Positions 5,095 through 6,131 of a stretch of 6,131 nt of DNA are shown here, piece after piece. The translations under genes and the position numbers were made by a program. The first letter of the stretch is position 1. Each line of letters opens with the position of its first letter. This DNA is from DATKIY01 sp035543875 (GTDB taxonomy: Bacteria; Actinomycetota; Actinomycetes; JAHEKZ01), in the NCBI GenBank assembly GCA_035543875.1, contig DATKIY010000080.1:1-6131 (forward strand). Direction: 5' to 3'. Below the pieces are notes generated by a model that was given only the letters and a program-made list of their open reading frames with translations, was not told where the DNA came from and did no database searches.

Positions 5095-6119
5095 TGACTC
5101 GATACGGACCAATGTTCGGACCAGACATCACCTTCCTCGGGGTTCCGGCGTGTGACCTGGAGGATCCCGCTTCGTTCGCAGCGGCCGACGTCGTCATCAT
5201 CGGTGCGCCGTTTGACGGCGGTACCAGCCATCGACCGGGAACCAGGTTCGGTCCGATGGCGATGCGCGGAACCGACTACCTGCCCCACGACGGTGTGCGG
5301 CCACACATGGCGATGCGAGTCGATGCGCTCCAAGACGACCTGACCGTCGTCGACGCTGGTGATCTCGAGGTCTACTCCGGCGACGTTGTGCGCAGCTGTC
5401 AGATCATCGAGGACGCGGTCGCAGTGGTTGCTGGGGCCGGCAAGATTCCACTCATTTTGGGTGGTGACCACACGGTGACGTGGCCCGATGTCACCGGTGT
5501 TGCGCGGGCACACGGCTACGGGCGGGTCTCAATCATTCACTTCGACGCACACGCCGATACCGGAGACATTGAGTTCGGCTCACTTTATGGTCACGGGCAA
5601 CCGATGCGCCGGCTCATCGAGTCCGGTGCCGCTCGCGGGGACCGGTTCCTGCAGCTTGGGCTGCGCGGCTACTGGCCAGGGCCTGACATCTTGGACTGGA
5701 TGGCTGACCAAAAAATGCGTTCCTTCCACATGAGCGAAATGGTGGCCAAGGGGGTCGATGCAGTCCTCGACGAGGCATTCGCCATCGCCACCGATGACTG
5801 TGATGGCGTGTTCTTGTCGGTCGACATCGACGTCTGCGACCCAGGTCACGCACCAGGCACCGGAACGCCTGAGCCGGGTGGATTGACTGCACGCCAGCTG
5901 CTCGATGCGGTCTCACGTATCTGTTACGAGCTCCCGGTGCTTGGGGTCGATGTCGTCGAGGTTTCACCTCCTTATGACCACGCCGAGATCACCGCGTTTC
6001 TCGGAAATCGGGTGGTTCTGGAAGCGTTGTCTGGCATCGCGCGACGACGCAAGGATGGTGGCAAAATTGTCTGGGATCGGGCGACGCCGCTTCTTGAGGG
6101 GCGAGGCACAAAAACCTAG
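5094..6119 (+). CDS. speB: Agmatinase-family ureohydrolase
   Basis: Dimanganese hydrolase that releases urea from a guanidino compound; with agmatine the other product is putrescine. The 341 residues slightly exceed E. coli SpeB (about 306). All metal-binding motifs are intact: GGDH with H126, DAHAD with D151, H153 and D155, and SVDIDVCDP with D244 and D246, followed by the family signature PGTGTPEPGG (264-273 region). The N-terminal block GAPFDGGTSHRPGTRFGP (37-54) and GVDVVEVSPPYD (284-295) are also typical, the latter pointing to agmatinase or guanidino-acid hydrolase and not arginase. The substrate loop after DAHAD reads YGHGQP (165-170). GTG 5094 is chosen because a leaderless promoter ends six bases before it; ATG 5112 is the alternative. 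It probably forms its own transcription unit, perhaps continuing beyond the window. Guanidinobutyrase or another ureohydrolase activity cannot be excluded, so the symbol is tentative. Confidence 0.85.
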   Translation: MTRYGPMFGPDITFLGVPACDLEDPASFAAADVVIIGAPFDGGTSHRPGTRFGPMAMRGTDYLPHDGVRPHMAMRVDALQDDLTVVDAGDLEVYSGDVVRSCQIIEDAVAVVAGAGKIPLILGGDHTVTWPDVTGVARAHGYGRVSIIHFDAHADTGDIEFGSLYGHGQPMRRLIESGAARGDRFLQLGLRGYWPGPDILDWMADQKMRSFHMSEMVAKGVDAVLDEAFAIATDDCDGVFLSVDIDVCDPGHAPGTGTPEPGGLTARQLLDAVSRICYELPVLGVDVVEVSPPYDHAEITAFLGNRVVLEALSGIARRRKDGGKIVWDRATPLLEGRGTKT

Positions 6120-6131
6120 CCGAGTTTGGCA

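Overview
The window reads as the interior of a polyamine/agmatine uptake and breakdown cluster from a high-GC Gram-positive bacterium, most likely an actinobacterium. The pointers are a GC content of about 60% (judged by eye), three of the six genes starting with GTG, GAGG-type ribosome binding sites, and a TAnnnT -10 box placed six bases before a GTG in the leaderless arrangement common in Actinobacteria. I cannot place it below phylum level. All six genes lie on the + strand and coding density is high; no gap between genes exceeds 149 bases. I saw no tRNA, rRNA, insertion sequence, CRISPR array or phage gene.

Layout: (1) 3-377, C-terminal part of a PotB-type permease, cut by the left edge of the window; (2) 377-1255, complete PotC-type permease, overlapping the previous stop by one base; (3) 1321-2805, FAD-dependent amine oxidoreductase of the DAO/PuuB family with an unusual low-complexity N-terminus; (4) 2955-4448, CoA-acylating (methyl)malonate-semialdehyde dehydrogenase of the MmsA/IolA family; (5) 4508-5038, small stand-alone GAF-domain protein; (6) 5094-6119, agmatinase-family ureohydrolase with all six manganese ligands present. 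The ATPase (PotA) and substrate-binding protein (PotD) expected for the importer are not in the window and probably lie to the left.

How they may work together (inference): PotB/PotC import a polyamine; the ureohydrolase makes putrescine and urea if its substrate is agmatine; the flavoenzyme oxidises an amine or gamma-glutamyl-amine to an aldehyde; the MmsA-type enzyme converts a carboxylated semialdehyde to an acyl-CoA. MmsA does not fit the usual putrescine-GABA-succinate route, which needs a CoA-independent aldehyde dehydrogenase. It fits better with a three-carbon branch: aminopropyl group of spermidine to beta-alanine to malonate semialdehyde to acetyl-CoA. The GAF protein has no DNA-binding domain and could be a small-molecule or redox sensor.

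Control signals: genes 1-5 look like one transcription unit or two, with a possible internal start in the 149-base gap before the mmsA-like gene. The GAF stop codon sits inside an 8-bp perfect hairpin, followed at once by a leaderless-type promoter for the ureohydrolase gene, so gene 6 is probably a separate unit. An 8-bp inverted repeat also spans the GAF gene's ribosome binding site and covers its start codon. The gene content is a recognisable catabolic cluster, not a wholly new system; the more novel points are the route implied by MmsA, the GAF protein and these control elements.
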